Source: Cupriavidus sp. EM10
Lineage (GTDB): Bacteria; Pseudomonadota; Gammaproteobacteria; Burkholderiales; Burkholderiaceae
Assembly: GCF_018729255.1 (NCBI RefSeq)
Contig: NZ_CP076061.1
Span: 1,116,001 to 1,180,000, forward strand
Direction of reading: 5' to 3'
Length of the DNA stretch: 64,000 nt
A model generated the notes under the pieces. That model was not told the DNA's origin, ran no database searches, and saw only the letters and a program-made list of their open reading frames with translations. Shown here one piece after another: positions 1 to 8,490 of the stretch. Within the stretch, counting starts at the first letter, position 1. Every line of letters starts with the position of its first letter. The position numbers were made by a program, and so were the translations under genes.

Positions 1-678
1 GAACAGGCCGCGTCGCTGGAAGAAACCGCCGCGAGCATGGAGGAACTGACCAGCACCGTGCGCCAGAGCGCCGATAACGCGCGACAGGCCGCGCATCTGG
101 CCGAAGGCGCGTCGGACATCGCGGTGCGCGGCGGCGAGATCGTGCACAAGGTGGTGGAGACGATGGGCGAGATCAAGTCCGCGTCGGGCAAGGTGGTCGA
201 CATCATCGGCGTGATCGAGGGCATTGCCTTCCAGACCAACATCCTGGCGCTGAACGCCGCCGTGGAAGCCGCGCGGGCCGGCGAGCAGGGCCGCGGCTTT
301 GCCGTGGTGGCCGGCGAGGTGCGCAGCCTGGCGCAGCGGTCCGCCACGGCCGCCAAGGAGATCAAGGCGCTGATCGACAATTCCGCGCAGCGCGTGGAGG
401 ACGGCGCCCTGCTGGTGGAAGGCGCCGGCAAGGCCATGGAGGAAATCGTCGACGCGGTGAAGCGCGTGACCGACCTGATGGGCGAAATGCGCGCGGCCAC
501 CGAGGAACAGACCGGCGGCATCGAGCAGGTCAACCAGGCCGTGTCCCAGATGGACCAGATGGCCCAGCAGAACGCCGCACTGGTGGAGGAAGCCACCGCG
601 GCGGCGGCATCGCTGGAAGACCAGGCCGACGCGCTGCACCGCGCGGTGGGTCAGTTCAGGCTGGCGGGAGCGTTGTAA
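1..678 (+). CDS. Methyl-accepting chemotaxis protein, C-terminal part (5' truncated by window)
   Basis: The open frame is already running at base 1, so only the last ~225 residues are present. They are the cytoplasmic signalling domain of a chemoreceptor. The conserved hairpin tip, which binds CheA and CheW, is seen as [20 protein letters not shown] and is flanked by long heptad-patterned helices rich in Ala, Glu and Gln. Glu/Gln pairs in the helices fit methylation sites. Ligand-binding domain and membrane segments lie outside the window, so the stimulus is unknown. The gene is followed by a good intrinsic terminator and then by convergent fliD, which fits a motility neighbourhood. Family is certain; subtype cannot be told. 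Confidence 0.95.
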   Translation, partial: EQAASLEETAASMEELTSTVRQSADNARQAAHLAEGASDIAVRGGEIVHKVVETMGEIKSASGKVVDIIGVIEGIAFQTNILALNAAVEAARAGEQGRGFAVVAGEVRSLAQRSATAAKEIKALIDNSAQRVEDGALLVEGAGKAMEEIVDAVKRVTDLMGEMRAATEEQTGGIEQVNQAVSQMDQMAQQNAALVEEATAAAASLEDQADALHRAVGQFRLAGAL

Positions 679-772
679 GGCGGGCGAGGTGGAAGGTGGG
701 TGAAAAGAAGGTGTAGAGAAGGTGTAGAGGAAGAGACGCGTGAAAGCGTTATGGCAGTTCAGCCAAATTTGC

Positions 773-801
773 CGGCCCGCAGCGATGCGGGCCGTTTGTT
801 T
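773..801 (+). terminator. Intrinsic terminator after the chemoreceptor gene
   Basis: A perfect 9-bp GC-rich stem (CGGCCCGCA / TGCGGGCCG) with a GCGA loop is followed by TTTGTTT. It lies about 95 bases after the chemoreceptor stop and reads on the plus strand. Confidence 0.8.
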
Positions 802-827
802 CCGGCGCCGCCATGGAACAGGATCCA

Positions 828-861
828 CAAACAAAAGGGCGACGGCCAAAGCCATCGCCCT
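828..861 (-). terminator. Intrinsic terminator after fliD
   Basis: Read on the minus strand, AGGGCGA-x-GGC pairs with GCC-x-TCGCCCT around a short loop and is followed by a T-rich tract (TTTTGTTTG). It sits ~40 bases beyond the fliD stop codon. Confidence 0.75.
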
Positions 862-899
862 GTCTTCCGCTGCCGCACCGGGCGGCAACCCGAAGCGTC

Positions 900-2356
900 T
901 TACTTCTTCGAATTGGTCAGCGCCTGGAACTGCTGCGTCAGGTAGTTCTTCGTGTTGTTCATCTGGGCCACCGCCAGGTCAAGCGCCGTGAATTGCTTGC
1001 GGTAGCGTTCGATCTTGGCGTCGATGCGGCCGCTCATATCCTCGTAGCGCTTCTCGATGTCCTTCATGCTGCGCTCGATGCCGGTGGTGACCGCGCCGAT
1101 CGGGCCGCTTTCGCCCGTCATGCGGTCCACGGCCTCGGACAGCCGGCGGCCGAAGCCACCGGTGGAGCCGTCGCCCGAGAACAGCTGCGTCACGGTGGGC
1201 AGGTTGTCCTTCAGCGCGGCGTCCAGCTTCTTGCTGTCGATGGCCATCGTGCCGTCCTTCTGCATCGACACGCCAATCGCGGCCAGCATGGTCGGGGCGT
1301 TGGCCGGCATGCCCTGTTCGGGCGTGTTCAGCACGGCGCGGATCGTCGTCTGGATGCCACGGATCGACGTGTCGCCGTTCAGCGCGCCCTTGGTCATCGC
1401 CTTGGTGTCGAAGGCGGTCAGTGACTTGATGGTCGACTGGATGTTGTTGTAGGCGGTGACCATCGCCTGGATGGAATTCTTGATGCTGTCGGTGTCCTGC
1501 GTCAGCGACAGCGACGTCGTGCCGGTCTTCTTGAGCGTCATGGTCACGCCCTGCGCGGCGTCCACCACGGAGTTGCTGGTGCTGGTGATGGCAATGCCGT
1601 TGACCGTCAGCGCCGCGTTGGTGGCGCGCAGCGTTTCCTTCATCGCGTTCGAACCCGGCGTGGTCGGGTCGTAGCCCGCCACCCCCTGCAGCTCGGGCGA
1701 CGAACCCGAGATGCGCATGCTCATCGTCTCGCCGGTCTTGTCGGACGTCAGGATCAGGCGGTACGGCGTGGCGCTGCCATCGTTGATGATGCTGGCCTTG
1801 ACGCCGATGCCGGCCTTGTTGATGGCATCGCGGATGTCCTGCAGCGACCCCTTGCCCGGATCGATGGTGACCGTGCGCGGGTTCGGCACGGCGGTGGTGC
1901 TGGCGTTCGGGGTGAACGCCGGGCTCACGTACGTGCCGCTGGCTTCGTCCCAGCCGGTGGTCGTGCCGAACTCGAACGTCAGCGTGCCGGAACCAATCTG
2001 CACGTCCTGCTTGGCGTAGCCGTTGCCGGCCAGCGACTGGGCCTGCGCCAGGCGCGTCACGTTGACGCTCAGGTCGCTGGGCACGGCGTTGGCGGCGGTG
2101 GTCACCGTCATGATGTCGGAATTGCCCACGGCGGACTTGACCGCGCCGAAGGTGTCCCGGTTCATCAGCGCCTTGGCCGTGGCCTGGAAGCTGGTGAGCA
2201 TGCTCTTGACCGTGCCATAGGCGGTCAGGCGGGTCTGGAAGGCCGAGTGCTGGTTGTCCAGCGCCTTCAGCGGCGCGCGCTCGGCTTCGGACAGCTTGTC
2301 CAGCAATGTGGCCAGTTCGAGGTTGGCCCCACCCCGATGGAAGAAATCGCTGCCAT
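900..2356 (-). CDS. fliD: Flagellar filament cap / hook-associated protein 2, FliD (one-base frameshift near start)
   Basis: FliD caps the growing flagellar filament outside the cell and helps fold flagellin. The product (~485 residues once repaired) has the typical layout: an N-terminal coiled segment (LLDKLSEAERAPLKALD), Ser/Thr/Asn/Ala-rich middle domains, and a C-terminal helix ending in YLTQQFQALTNSKK. The natural start is the ATG at 2356, giving MAAISSIGVG, but the frame shifts after about ten codons: the G4 run (plus strand CCCC, 2327-2330) needs a fifth base to join MAAISSIGVG to ANLELATLLDKL. A TTG at 2306 would be in frame but drops the conserved N-terminus. I take this as a sequence error, not a pseudogene. 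No other flagellar gene follows in the window. Confidence 0.9.
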
Positions 2357-2466
2357 GGTTTTTGCCCTTCTTCTTGTTCGTTTCTGGTTGTCACCCAGGC
2401 GCTGCGTCGCCTGAATGTCCTGACATCCACGTTTACGTCGAACAAAAGTGGATCTTTAGGCTTTTT

Positions 2467-2520
2467 GATACAGAAACGATACAAAGACGATACGAAGACG
2501 GGCTAAATCCGATACATAGG
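2467..2520. promoter_or_regulatory. Tandem 11-bp repeats (GATACxxAxAC) upstream of fliD
   Basis: Three adjacent 11-mers, GATACAGAAAC, GATACAAAGAC and GATACGAAGAC (2467-2499), are followed by a degenerate unit and then GATACATAGG at 2511, exactly 22 bp after the third. The strict 11-bp phase, one helical turn, looks like an array for a regulator of the OmpR/PhoB type. It lies 110-165 bp upstream of the fliD start, in the gap between two minus-strand genes. Function is inferred from spacing only. Confidence 0.45.
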
Positions 2521-2539
2521 CCTAATGCATCACAAATGA

Positions 2540-3445
2540 TCAGTGCGTCAGACGGCGCTCCAGGGCGACCAGTGCCGTCTCGAAGCCTCTCAGTTGCGCC
2601 GTCATTGGCTTGTCATGAGCCAGCCGCCGGCCCACGGCCGCGTCGACGGTCGCGGCGATCAGCCGGCGCTGGGCGGCGATGTAGTCGAGGCATCGGGCGC
2701 GGGCGTCCGGGCCGCCGTCGGCCAGCACGGCCAGTACCGGGGCCAGCGGCAGGGTCCGGTAGCCGTCAAACGGAATGCCGTCGATGCCCCGCGAGGGGCC
2801 GAGCAATTCGGGCATCAGCAGGCGGCACACGGCATCGCCCCAGAGATGCTTGTCCGCGGCCTCGTCGGCGCGGCGCCAGGCCAGCGCGGTGGCGTAGCCA
2901 GGGTCGGCCACCGCGCCTGCGGCAACCAGCGGGATGTATCCGACCGGAAACGTACGTTGCGGCAGGACGGTCAGGCAGTCGGCGCCGATATCGTGCTCGC
3001 CGCCGCGCCGCCTGGCTGCCAGCGACACCGCCTGGAGCCGGTCAGGCACCCAGGCATCGAGCGGCACCATGGCGCAGGTGGACGGGCGGGACGCGTGGAT
3101 GCTGCAGTGGCCATCGTCGGCCAATGCCGGGCAGCGGCCGCGCGACGGATAGTCGATGGCCTGCGTGGCGATCATCAGCGTATCGCCGCCGGGCAGCGGG
3201 TGGCCCTGGCGGCTTGCCAGCGCGGCAAACGCGGCGACGTCATCGTCAGTGACCTCGACCATCCGCCCGTCCACCCGATGCTGCGTGCCGGCCCTGGGAG
3301 CCCGCACACGCCGCAGGGACAGCGCGCCGACAAAGCGGTCGGCATGCCGGAACAGTTCGTCCATGCTCATTAGCGGCGGCGAGTTGCAGCACTTGCCGCA
3401 CGCGGTGCACTGGAACCCGATGGAGACCGGCGCGTCGTCTACCAT
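2540..3445 (-). CDS. YkgJ-type cysteine-cluster protein (putative Fe/Zn-binding)
   Basis: The N-terminal part has the family's Cys signature: FQCTACGKCCNSPP (four Cys within about 20 residues of the start), then further Cys in GRCPALADDGHCSIHASRPSTC. Members are thought to bind iron or zinc; no reaction is established. About 301 residues, with a C-terminal part unlike anything I recognise. I start at the ATG at 3445, which overlaps the stop of the preceding MetQ-like gene by 7 bases; the frame is open further upstream but that stretch overlaps the neighbour. Last gene of the sulfatase operon, so a role in metal handling or maturation for that system is possible, as an inference. Confidence 0.75.
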   Translation of the reverse strand: MVDDAPVSIGFQCTACGKCCNSPPLMSMDELFRHADRFVGALSLRRVRAPRAGTQHRVDGRMVEVTDDDVAAFAALASRQGHPLPGGDTLMIATQAIDYPSRGRCPALADDGHCSIHASRPSTCAMVPLDAWVPDRLQAVSLAARRRGGEHDIGADCLTVLPQRTFPVGYIPLVAAGAVADPGYATALAWRRADEAADKHLWGDAVCRLLMPELLGPSRGIDGIPFDGYRTLPLAPVLAVLADGGPDARARCLDYIAAQRRLIAATVDAAVGRRLAHDKPMTAQLRGFETALVALERRLTH

Positions 3446-4224
3446 GGCCGGCGCACCGAATCGTTGAAGCGCGTCAGGATGAACGACTTCACGGCCGGCG
3501 AATGCAGCGCGCCGACCGTCGGCGCCACCCACGCCGCCCGGCAATCCGCCGCACGCACGGCCAGCACGTTGGCCCACGGCACGCGCGCATCCTCGATGCC
3601 GAGCGCATCGCGCGCCGGCGCCAGCCCGGCCGCGTCGGCGGCGGCGTAGGGCAGCGCGACCAGCGCCCCGCCATGCAATGCGGCGGCCAGCCGCTGCGCT
3701 GGCAAGCGCTGGAATCGGAGCTTGCGCGGGTTGTCGACGATGTCGCCAACCTGCGGCCGCAAGCCGGCATCGCCATCGATGCGGATCAGCCCATGGTTTT
3801 GCAGCAGCAGCAGCGCGCGTCCCTGCGCGGCGCGCTCCGCCGGTATCGCCACGACCGCGTTGACGGGCACCTGCCGCAGCGCCGCAATCTTCTCCGCGTA
3901 CAGTCCCATCGGGTACGTCACCGTATGTGCCACCGTGCAGACCGATGGGTCGTCCGCCAGCGCCTGGGCGTCCTCGGCAATCGAGGCATCGATGCGCCGC
4001 GCGCGCAACGCCTTGCGCACCTCGGCGATGCCGGGCAGCGGCACGGGCTGGAGCTGCACGGCGCCGGTCGGGGTGCCTGACGACGCGGCTTCCACCAGTT
4101 CGCGGTCGGCTGGCGTCACCACGCCGATGCGGACCACGCGCGGGGTGTCGGCCCAGGCCAGCGGTTGCACCGCTCCTACCAGGCCAAGCAGCACCGCCAG
4201 CGCCCTGACCATCGACTCAGTCAT
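3439..4224 (-). CDS. NlpA/MetQ-like periplasmic binding protein, orphan
   Basis: About 261 residues. A signal peptide (MVRALAVLLGLVGAVQPLAWA) is followed by a fold resembling MetQ/NlpA: a YPMGLYAEKI segment, VAIPAERAAQGRALLLLQNHGLI, and GALVALPYAAADAAGL correspond to conserved MetQ stretches. No lipobox Cys is visible, so it is probably soluble in the periplasm. No ABC permease or ATPase is nearby, so it would need a transporter encoded elsewhere. It overlaps the FGE gene by 8 bases and the YkgJ gene by 7, which indicates translational coupling. Start chosen at ATG 4224; ATG 4212 is also possible. It could carry a product freed by the sulfatase. Confidence 0.7.
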   Translation of the reverse strand: MTESMVRALAVLLGLVGAVQPLAWADTPRVVRIGVVTPADRELVEAASSGTPTGAVQLQPVPLPGIAEVRKALRARRIDASIAEDAQALADDPSVCTVAHTVTYPMGLYAEKIAALRQVPVNAVVAIPAERAAQGRALLLLQNHGLIRIDGDAGLRPQVGDIVDNPRKLRFQRLPAQRLAAALHGGALVALPYAAADAAGLAPARDALGIEDARVPWANVLAVRAADCRAAWVAPTVGALHSPAVKSFILTRFNDSVRRPW

Positions 4225-5254
4225 CGCGCAGCACCGTCCGGAAACCGATATGCGAGGTCGGCAGGTCGCGCTCGGCCGGCTCGCGCGCCGATGCCCGGTA
4301 TCGCACGCAGAAGTCCGGCGCGCACAGGAACGATCCGCCCTTGATGACGGCCATGCGGGTGTCGCGTGCGTTGCCGGGACGCGCCGACAACGCGGCAACG
4401 TACGCGGTATCGCCGTTGGCGTGCGACTGGCGCGGCCCCGTGTAGGGGTCGGCGGTCCACTCCCACGCGTTGGCAATCATGTCGTACAGGCCGAAGGCGT
4501 TCGCTGTGAAGCATCCCACCGGGGCCAGGCCCTCGAAGCCGTCGCGGGCGCTGTTCAGCACCGGGAACACACCTTGCCAGTAATTGGCGGTTGGCGTGCC
4601 GTCGGCGCTGCTGGGCGCGGTCTCCAGCGCCGCGCCCGACTGGCCGGCCTTGGCCGCGTATTCCCATTCGTCCTCCGTCGGCAGATCGCGGCCGAGCCAC
4701 TGCGCGTAGGCCCGCGCATCGGCCTGCGTGACCAGCGTCACCGGCTGGTTGCCCTTGCCATCGATACTCGATGCCGGGCCAGCCGGATGACGCCAGTCGG
4801 CCCCGCGCACCATCGACCACCACGCGTACGGCCGTTGCTGAAGCTCGTCGCCCGTCGGCTTGTGGAACACCACGGCCTCGCCGGCGCGTTCCGCCTCGGT
4901 GCGATAGCCGGTGGCGCGCACGAAGTCGGCGAACTGCGCGTTGGTAACCTCGGTGCGGTCGATCCAGAAGCTGGCCACGCGTGCCTTGCCCGCGGGCCGT
5001 TCGTCGGGATAGCCGAGCGTCGTGCCCGGCACGAACTCGCCGCCGCGCACGTGGGCCATGCCTGCCGTCTTCTGCTGGCGCCAGTCGTCCGGGAGACCGG
5101 CGTAGGTAGTGCACTGGTGCGGCGTGCCGAGTGCCGCCGCGCCATGCAGCGGCACGGCACGCACCGCCAGCGTGGCGGCCAGCCCGACGACGAACGCCGC
5201 GCCGGCCACCATCCAGAGCCGATGGCATCTGAACGATGTTCGAAGCAATTGCAC
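4217..5254 (-). CDS. Formylglycine-generating enzyme (SUMF1/FGE family), membrane-anchored
   Basis: FGE oxidises the sulfatase active-site cysteine to formylglycine. The 345-residue product has one N-terminal membrane segment (residues ~14-34), then the complete FGE-sulfatase domain: GGEFVPGT, FWIDRTEVTNAQFADFV, the DLPTEDEWEYAA block, and a C-terminal GGSFLCAPDFCVRYRASARE. The two cysteines there, C311 and C316, match the copper-binding catalytic pair of aerobic FGEs, so this copy should be an active oxidase rather than one of the many family members lacking the pair. It begins with GTG seven bases after the arylsulfatase stop behind GAGG, so the two are co-expressed. Membrane anchoring suggests it acts at the periplasmic face. 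Confidence 0.88.
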   Translation of the reverse strand: MQLLRTSFRCHRLWMVAGAAFVVGLAATLAVRAVPLHGAAALGTPHQCTTYAGLPDDWRQQKTAGMAHVRGGEFVPGTTLGYPDERPAGKARVASFWIDRTEVTNAQFADFVRATGYRTEAERAGEAVVFHKPTGDELQQRPYAWWSMVRGADWRHPAGPASSIDGKGNQPVTLVTQADARAYAQWLGRDLPTEDEWEYAAKAGQSGAALETAPSSADGTPTANYWQGVFPVLNSARDGFEGLAPVGCFTANAFGLYDMIANAWEWTADPYTGPRQSHANGDTAYVAALSARPGNARDTRMAVIKGGSFLCAPDFCVRYRASAREPAERDLPTSHIGFRTVLRDD

Positions 5255-5261
5255 GGCCGCC

Positions 5262-7232
5262 TCAATAGATCATGCCGGGGACCTTCGGCAGCACCGCGCC
5301 GACGGCCTTGGCATAGTCGTTCCACTTCGCCTTCAGATCGGCCACCACGTCGGGCCGCTGCACGGCCAGGTCGTTGGTCTCGCCACGGTCCGCGCGGATG
5401 TCGAAGAGCTGCCATTCGCCGTTGGCCGGCCCGAACGGCGGCTCGATCCACGTGGCTTTCCAGTTGTCGGCGTAGACATAGGTACGGCCGTACAGCTCCT
5501 CGGCGAACGTGGTCCGCGCCGGTGCGCTGGCCTTGCCCTGCAGCGTGGGCAGCAGCGACAGCCCGGTGATCGGATACACGTTGCGGCCGTCGTAGACCAC
5601 CTTGCCCGCATTGCGGTTCACGCCCTTGCTGTCGTACAGGGCAGCCGCCGGCGTGCTGGGCGCGGCAATGCCGGCAATGTCCAGGAACGTGGGCGCCAGG
5701 TCCACCACATGCGTGAAGGCATCGAGCTTTGCGGCCTGCTGCGCGGGCGCCGCGCCCGGCAGTTTGACGATGGTCGGCACCGAATGGCCGCCTTCGGCCG
5801 GGTACGACTTCCAGAGCCGGAACGGCGTGGCGCTGACTTCGGCCCAGCGCTGCCCGTAGTCCAGATTGCTGGAGCCCTTGTAGGCCGTGGTGCCCAGCGT
5901 CGGGTAGACCGCCGGGTCGGCGTTCTTCGCGTCGTAGCTCTGGTCGTAGTTGCCGCTGAACTCGTAGTAGCTGGCTTCCGGGCCGTTGTCGCTCTGGAAC
6001 ACGATCAGCGTGTTGTCGTACTCGCCGATGTCCTTCAGGTGCTGCACCAGGCGGCCGACGTTGTCGTCCAGGTTCTCGACCATCGCCGCGAAGATTTCCA
6101 TGTAGCGGGCCTGCGCGCGCTTTTCGTCGGCCGTCAGGCTGTCCCACTTCTTGTTGGCATTGGCCACGCGCGTGTCCACGCCGCCCTGCGCGGCGCTGTT
6201 GGTCGACGTGATGTAGTTCGCCGTTGCCGTGCCCCAGTTCGCGGATTTCGGCGTCACGGCCAGCGACTCGTCGCGCCCGGCGTTGGGCTTGAAGTCGGCC
6301 GGAATCAGCCCCAGTGCCTTCTGCCGCGCCAGCCGGGCCGCGCGGATCGGCTCGTAGCCAGCATCGTAGACGCCCTTGTAGCGGTCGATGTACGCCGCCG
6401 GCGCCTGCAGCGGCGAGTGCGGCGCCTGGTAGGTCAGGTAGGCGAAGAACGGCTTGCCGTCGGCATTCTTGCCGGTGCTCGAATCGATGTACTTGAGGAT
6501 CGTCGACGTATAGAAGTCGGACGAGAAGAAGTTGGTGGTGTTCGGCGTGACGTAGTGGTCGTCTTCCACATAGGCGGTGCTGCCGTTGCGGCCGAAGTGG
6601 TCGCCACCGCCGCCCAGCAGCGCGTAGCTCTTCTCGAAGCCCCACGACACCGGCGTCTGGCCCGGCGACGACGCGCCCACGTTCGCGCCCTGGTTCGTGG
6701 CGTTGGGCAGGCCGCTGCCCAGGTGCCACTTGCCGGCCATGTACGTGTGATAGCCGCCGTCCTTGAGCAGTTGCGCGATCGACAGCGCGCGGTCGTTCAG
6801 ATAGCCCTCGTAGCCGGGCTTCGGCGCGTTGTTCTCGTCGACGTAGTTCACGTCGGTGGTAGCCATGGTGCCCTGCCCCACCAGATGGTGGTCGGTGCCC
6901 GAGATGATCATCGAGCGCGTCACGGCGCAGACCGCCGCCGTATGGTGGTTGGCCAGAATGCGGCCCTGCCTGACCAGCGCATCGAGGTTCGGGGTGCGGA
7001 TCTCGCTGCCGAACGCGCCCAGGTCCGAATAGCCGAGGTCGTCGGCCATGATGAAGATGATGTTGGGCTTCTTCGTCGCCACCGTTGTCGGCGCCGGATT
7101 GTTGGACGACGTTGTCGGCGTGTCGTCGCTGCCGCATCCGCCCATCAGCGCCAGCGCCGTGGCGCACAGACCTGCCATCACCCGGCGCGCCGGGGCCTTT
7201 CGATCTGGGGACGCTGCTGTCGTTCTTGTCAT
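5262..7232 (-). CDS. Arylsulfatase, probable lipoprotein
   Basis: A 656-residue alkaline-phosphatase-superfamily sulfatase that should hydrolyse sulfate esters in the periplasm or on the envelope. Residues 18-33 form a lipoprotein-like signal with ALMGGC, followed by a Ser/Thr/Pro linker. NIIFIMADDLGYSDLG supplies the metal-binding Asp pair (D64, D65). The modification site is CAVTRSMIISG at C102: the usual signature is C-x-P/A-x-R, and here the third position is Val. MAGKWHLGSG and FQSDNGPEASYYEF supply further conserved metal/substrate residues. First gene of a four-gene operon with its own FGE; the ATG at 7232 follows AGGAGAG. The context strongly supports an active enzyme despite the odd motif. 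Confidence 0.92.
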   Translation of the reverse strand: MTRTTAASPDRKAPARRVMAGLCATALALMGGCGSDDTPTTSSNNPAPTTVATKKPNIIFIMADDLGYSDLGAFGSEIRTPNLDALVRQGRILANHHTAAVCAVTRSMIISGTDHHLVGQGTMATTDVNYVDENNAPKPGYEGYLNDRALSIAQLLKDGGYHTYMAGKWHLGSGLPNATNQGANVGASSPGQTPVSWGFEKSYALLGGGGDHFGRNGSTAYVEDDHYVTPNTTNFFSSDFYTSTILKYIDSSTGKNADGKPFFAYLTYQAPHSPLQAPAAYIDRYKGVYDAGYEPIRAARLARQKALGLIPADFKPNAGRDESLAVTPKSANWGTATANYITSTNSAAQGGVDTRVANANKKWDSLTADEKRAQARYMEIFAAMVENLDDNVGRLVQHLKDIGEYDNTLIVFQSDNGPEASYYEFSGNYDQSYDAKNADPAVYPTLGTTAYKGSSNLDYGQRWAEVSATPFRLWKSYPAEGGHSVPTIVKLPGAAPAQQAAKLDAFTHVVDLAPTFLDIAGIAAPSTPAAALYDSKGVNRNAGKVVYDGRNVYPITGLSLLPTLQGKASAPARTTFAEELYGRTYVYADNWKATWIEPPFGPANGEWQLFDIRADRGETNDLAVQRPDVVADLKAKWNDYAKAVGAVLPKVPGMIY

Positions 7233-7348
7233 ACGCCTCTCTCCTGAACCGGATTTCTCGGGAAAGCGGTCATGCTAAGAACGCGGCACGTGGCGCAGAA
7301 CGAATGTTTTTGCCTATCGTTATTCGTGCAGCGCACCACAAGATGCGC

Positions 7349-7378
7349 TTGACGCGCGCAAACGGCAGGCTATATAAC
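7349..7378 (+). promoter_or_regulatory. Probable sigma-70 promoter for the amidohydrolase/UbiD genes
   Basis: TTGACG at 7349-7354 and TATATAAC at 7371-7378 form a -35/-10 pair with a spacer of 16-18 bp depending on register. It faces the amidohydrolase gene at 7548 and would give a leader of roughly 160 nt. The 315-base gap 7233-7547 also has to hold the divergent promoter of the sulfatase operon, which I could not place. Confidence 0.5.
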
Positions 7379-7412
7379 GAACGCGTGGGTAGAAGCGGTC
7401 GATCGAACAGCA

Positions 7413-7530
7413 GCGGCGCAACGCCGCGACGTTCATCTGGAGATTGCTCACTGACGGAGTTTCTGTCAGTGGCGCCATGACCCCACCGGTCCCACCTCCC
7501 TGACACGACTCCAAGTCTTTCACCAGAGTC
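7413..7530 (+). promoter_or_regulatory. Structured leader before the amidohydrolase genes
   Basis: Three inverted repeats lie in the predicted untranslated leader: GCGGCG-CAA-CGCCGC (7413-7427), CACTGAC-N9-GTCAGTG (7449-7471) and a weaker GACTC/GAGTC pair (7507-7530). None is followed by a T tract, so they are not terminators. The middle one could equally be a DNA operator. No known riboswitch was recognised. Confidence 0.35.
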
Positions 7531-7547
7531 ATCGTTAGGGGATCTCA

Positions 7548-8450
7548 ATGATCATCGACACCAGCTGTTACCCGACCAACCTGGTCGACCTGGCCTGGCG
7601 GCACGACGGCGATCCGTTCACCGGCGAGCGCCTGATCCAGATGATGGACGGACCGTTCACCATCAACGGCAAGCCGCGCCGCATCGACCGCGCCTTTATC
7701 CAGCCGCCGCAGGGCAACACCATCTACACGTACACCGACGGCGTGCAGTCAGGCGCGGAGTCCATCGATTCCTACATGGCGTACACGCGCGAGATGGTGG
7801 CGAAGTACCCCGACCGCTTTATCGGCTGCTTCGTCTACAACCCGCGCTGCGGCGTGGAGAACGGCGTCAACGCGATCGAGCACTACGTGAAGCGGCTCGG
7901 CTTCAAGATGGTCCAGTTCCAGGCCAACATGCATGCCTATCGCCCCGACCGCGCGCTGGACTGGCTGCGCCCGGCGCTGCAGAAATGCGCGGAGCTTGGC
8001 GTACTGGTCAAGCTGCATACCGGCGACGGCCCGTACAGCATCCCCACCGAATGGGTGCCGATGATGAAGGAGTTTCCGACCGTGAACTTCATCATGGCCC
8101 ACTTCGGCGTGCAGACCGGCGGCGTGTACTGCTTCGAGCCGTTCCAGATGGCCATGGACATGCCCAACGTCTATTGCGAATCGGGCTGGTGCCTGCAGTC
8201 GCGCATCGTCGAATTCGCCAAGGTGTTGCCGAAGCACAAGATCCTGTTCGGCTCCGACACGCCGCCCAACGAGCCCGGCATGTGGCTGCGGCTGCTGGAG
8301 GTGCTCTGCTTCGAACCGCCGCAGGGCCTCAATCTCGACGAAGACACGCTCGAGGACTACCTCGGCAACAACGTCGCCCGCATGATCGGCCTGGAGCCGA
8401 CGCCCGTACCGCGCACGCTCGAAGAAGCGAAGGCACGGCTGGCCGCATGA
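7548..8450 (+). CDS. ACMSD-type amidohydrolase paralogue lacking the HxH metal motif
   Basis: About 300 residues of the amidohydrolase-2 family, which includes metal-dependent decarboxylases (ACMSD, gamma-resorcylate decarboxylase) and hydrolases. It is strongly similar along its length to the next gene product. Later metal/active-site residues are present: KLHTGDG (H157), MAHFG (H185) and FGSDTPPNE (D237). The N-terminal HxH that binds the metal is replaced: MIIDTSCYPTN has Ser6 and Tyr8 where the neighbour has His6 and His8. It is therefore probably inactive alone, perhaps a partner subunit, or uses a different chemistry. Start ATG behind AGGGGA. First gene of the set with the paralogue and UbiD. 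Confidence 0.85.
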   Translation: MIIDTSCYPTNLVDLAWRHDGDPFTGERLIQMMDGPFTINGKPRRIDRAFIQPPQGNTIYTYTDGVQSGAESIDSYMAYTREMVAKYPDRFIGCFVYNPRCGVENGVNAIEHYVKRLGFKMVQFQANMHAYRPDRALDWLRPALQKCAELGVLVKLHTGDGPYSIPTEWVPMMKEFPTVNFIMAHFGVQTGGVYCFEPFQMAMDMPNVYCESGWCLQSRIVEFAKVLPKHKILFGSDTPPNEPGMWLRLLEVLCFEPPQGLNLDEDTLEDYLGNNVARMIGLEPTPVPRTLEEAKARLAA

Positions 8451-8490
8451 CGCGGACGACGCAAACGAGATTCCGACGGAGCACACGAAC

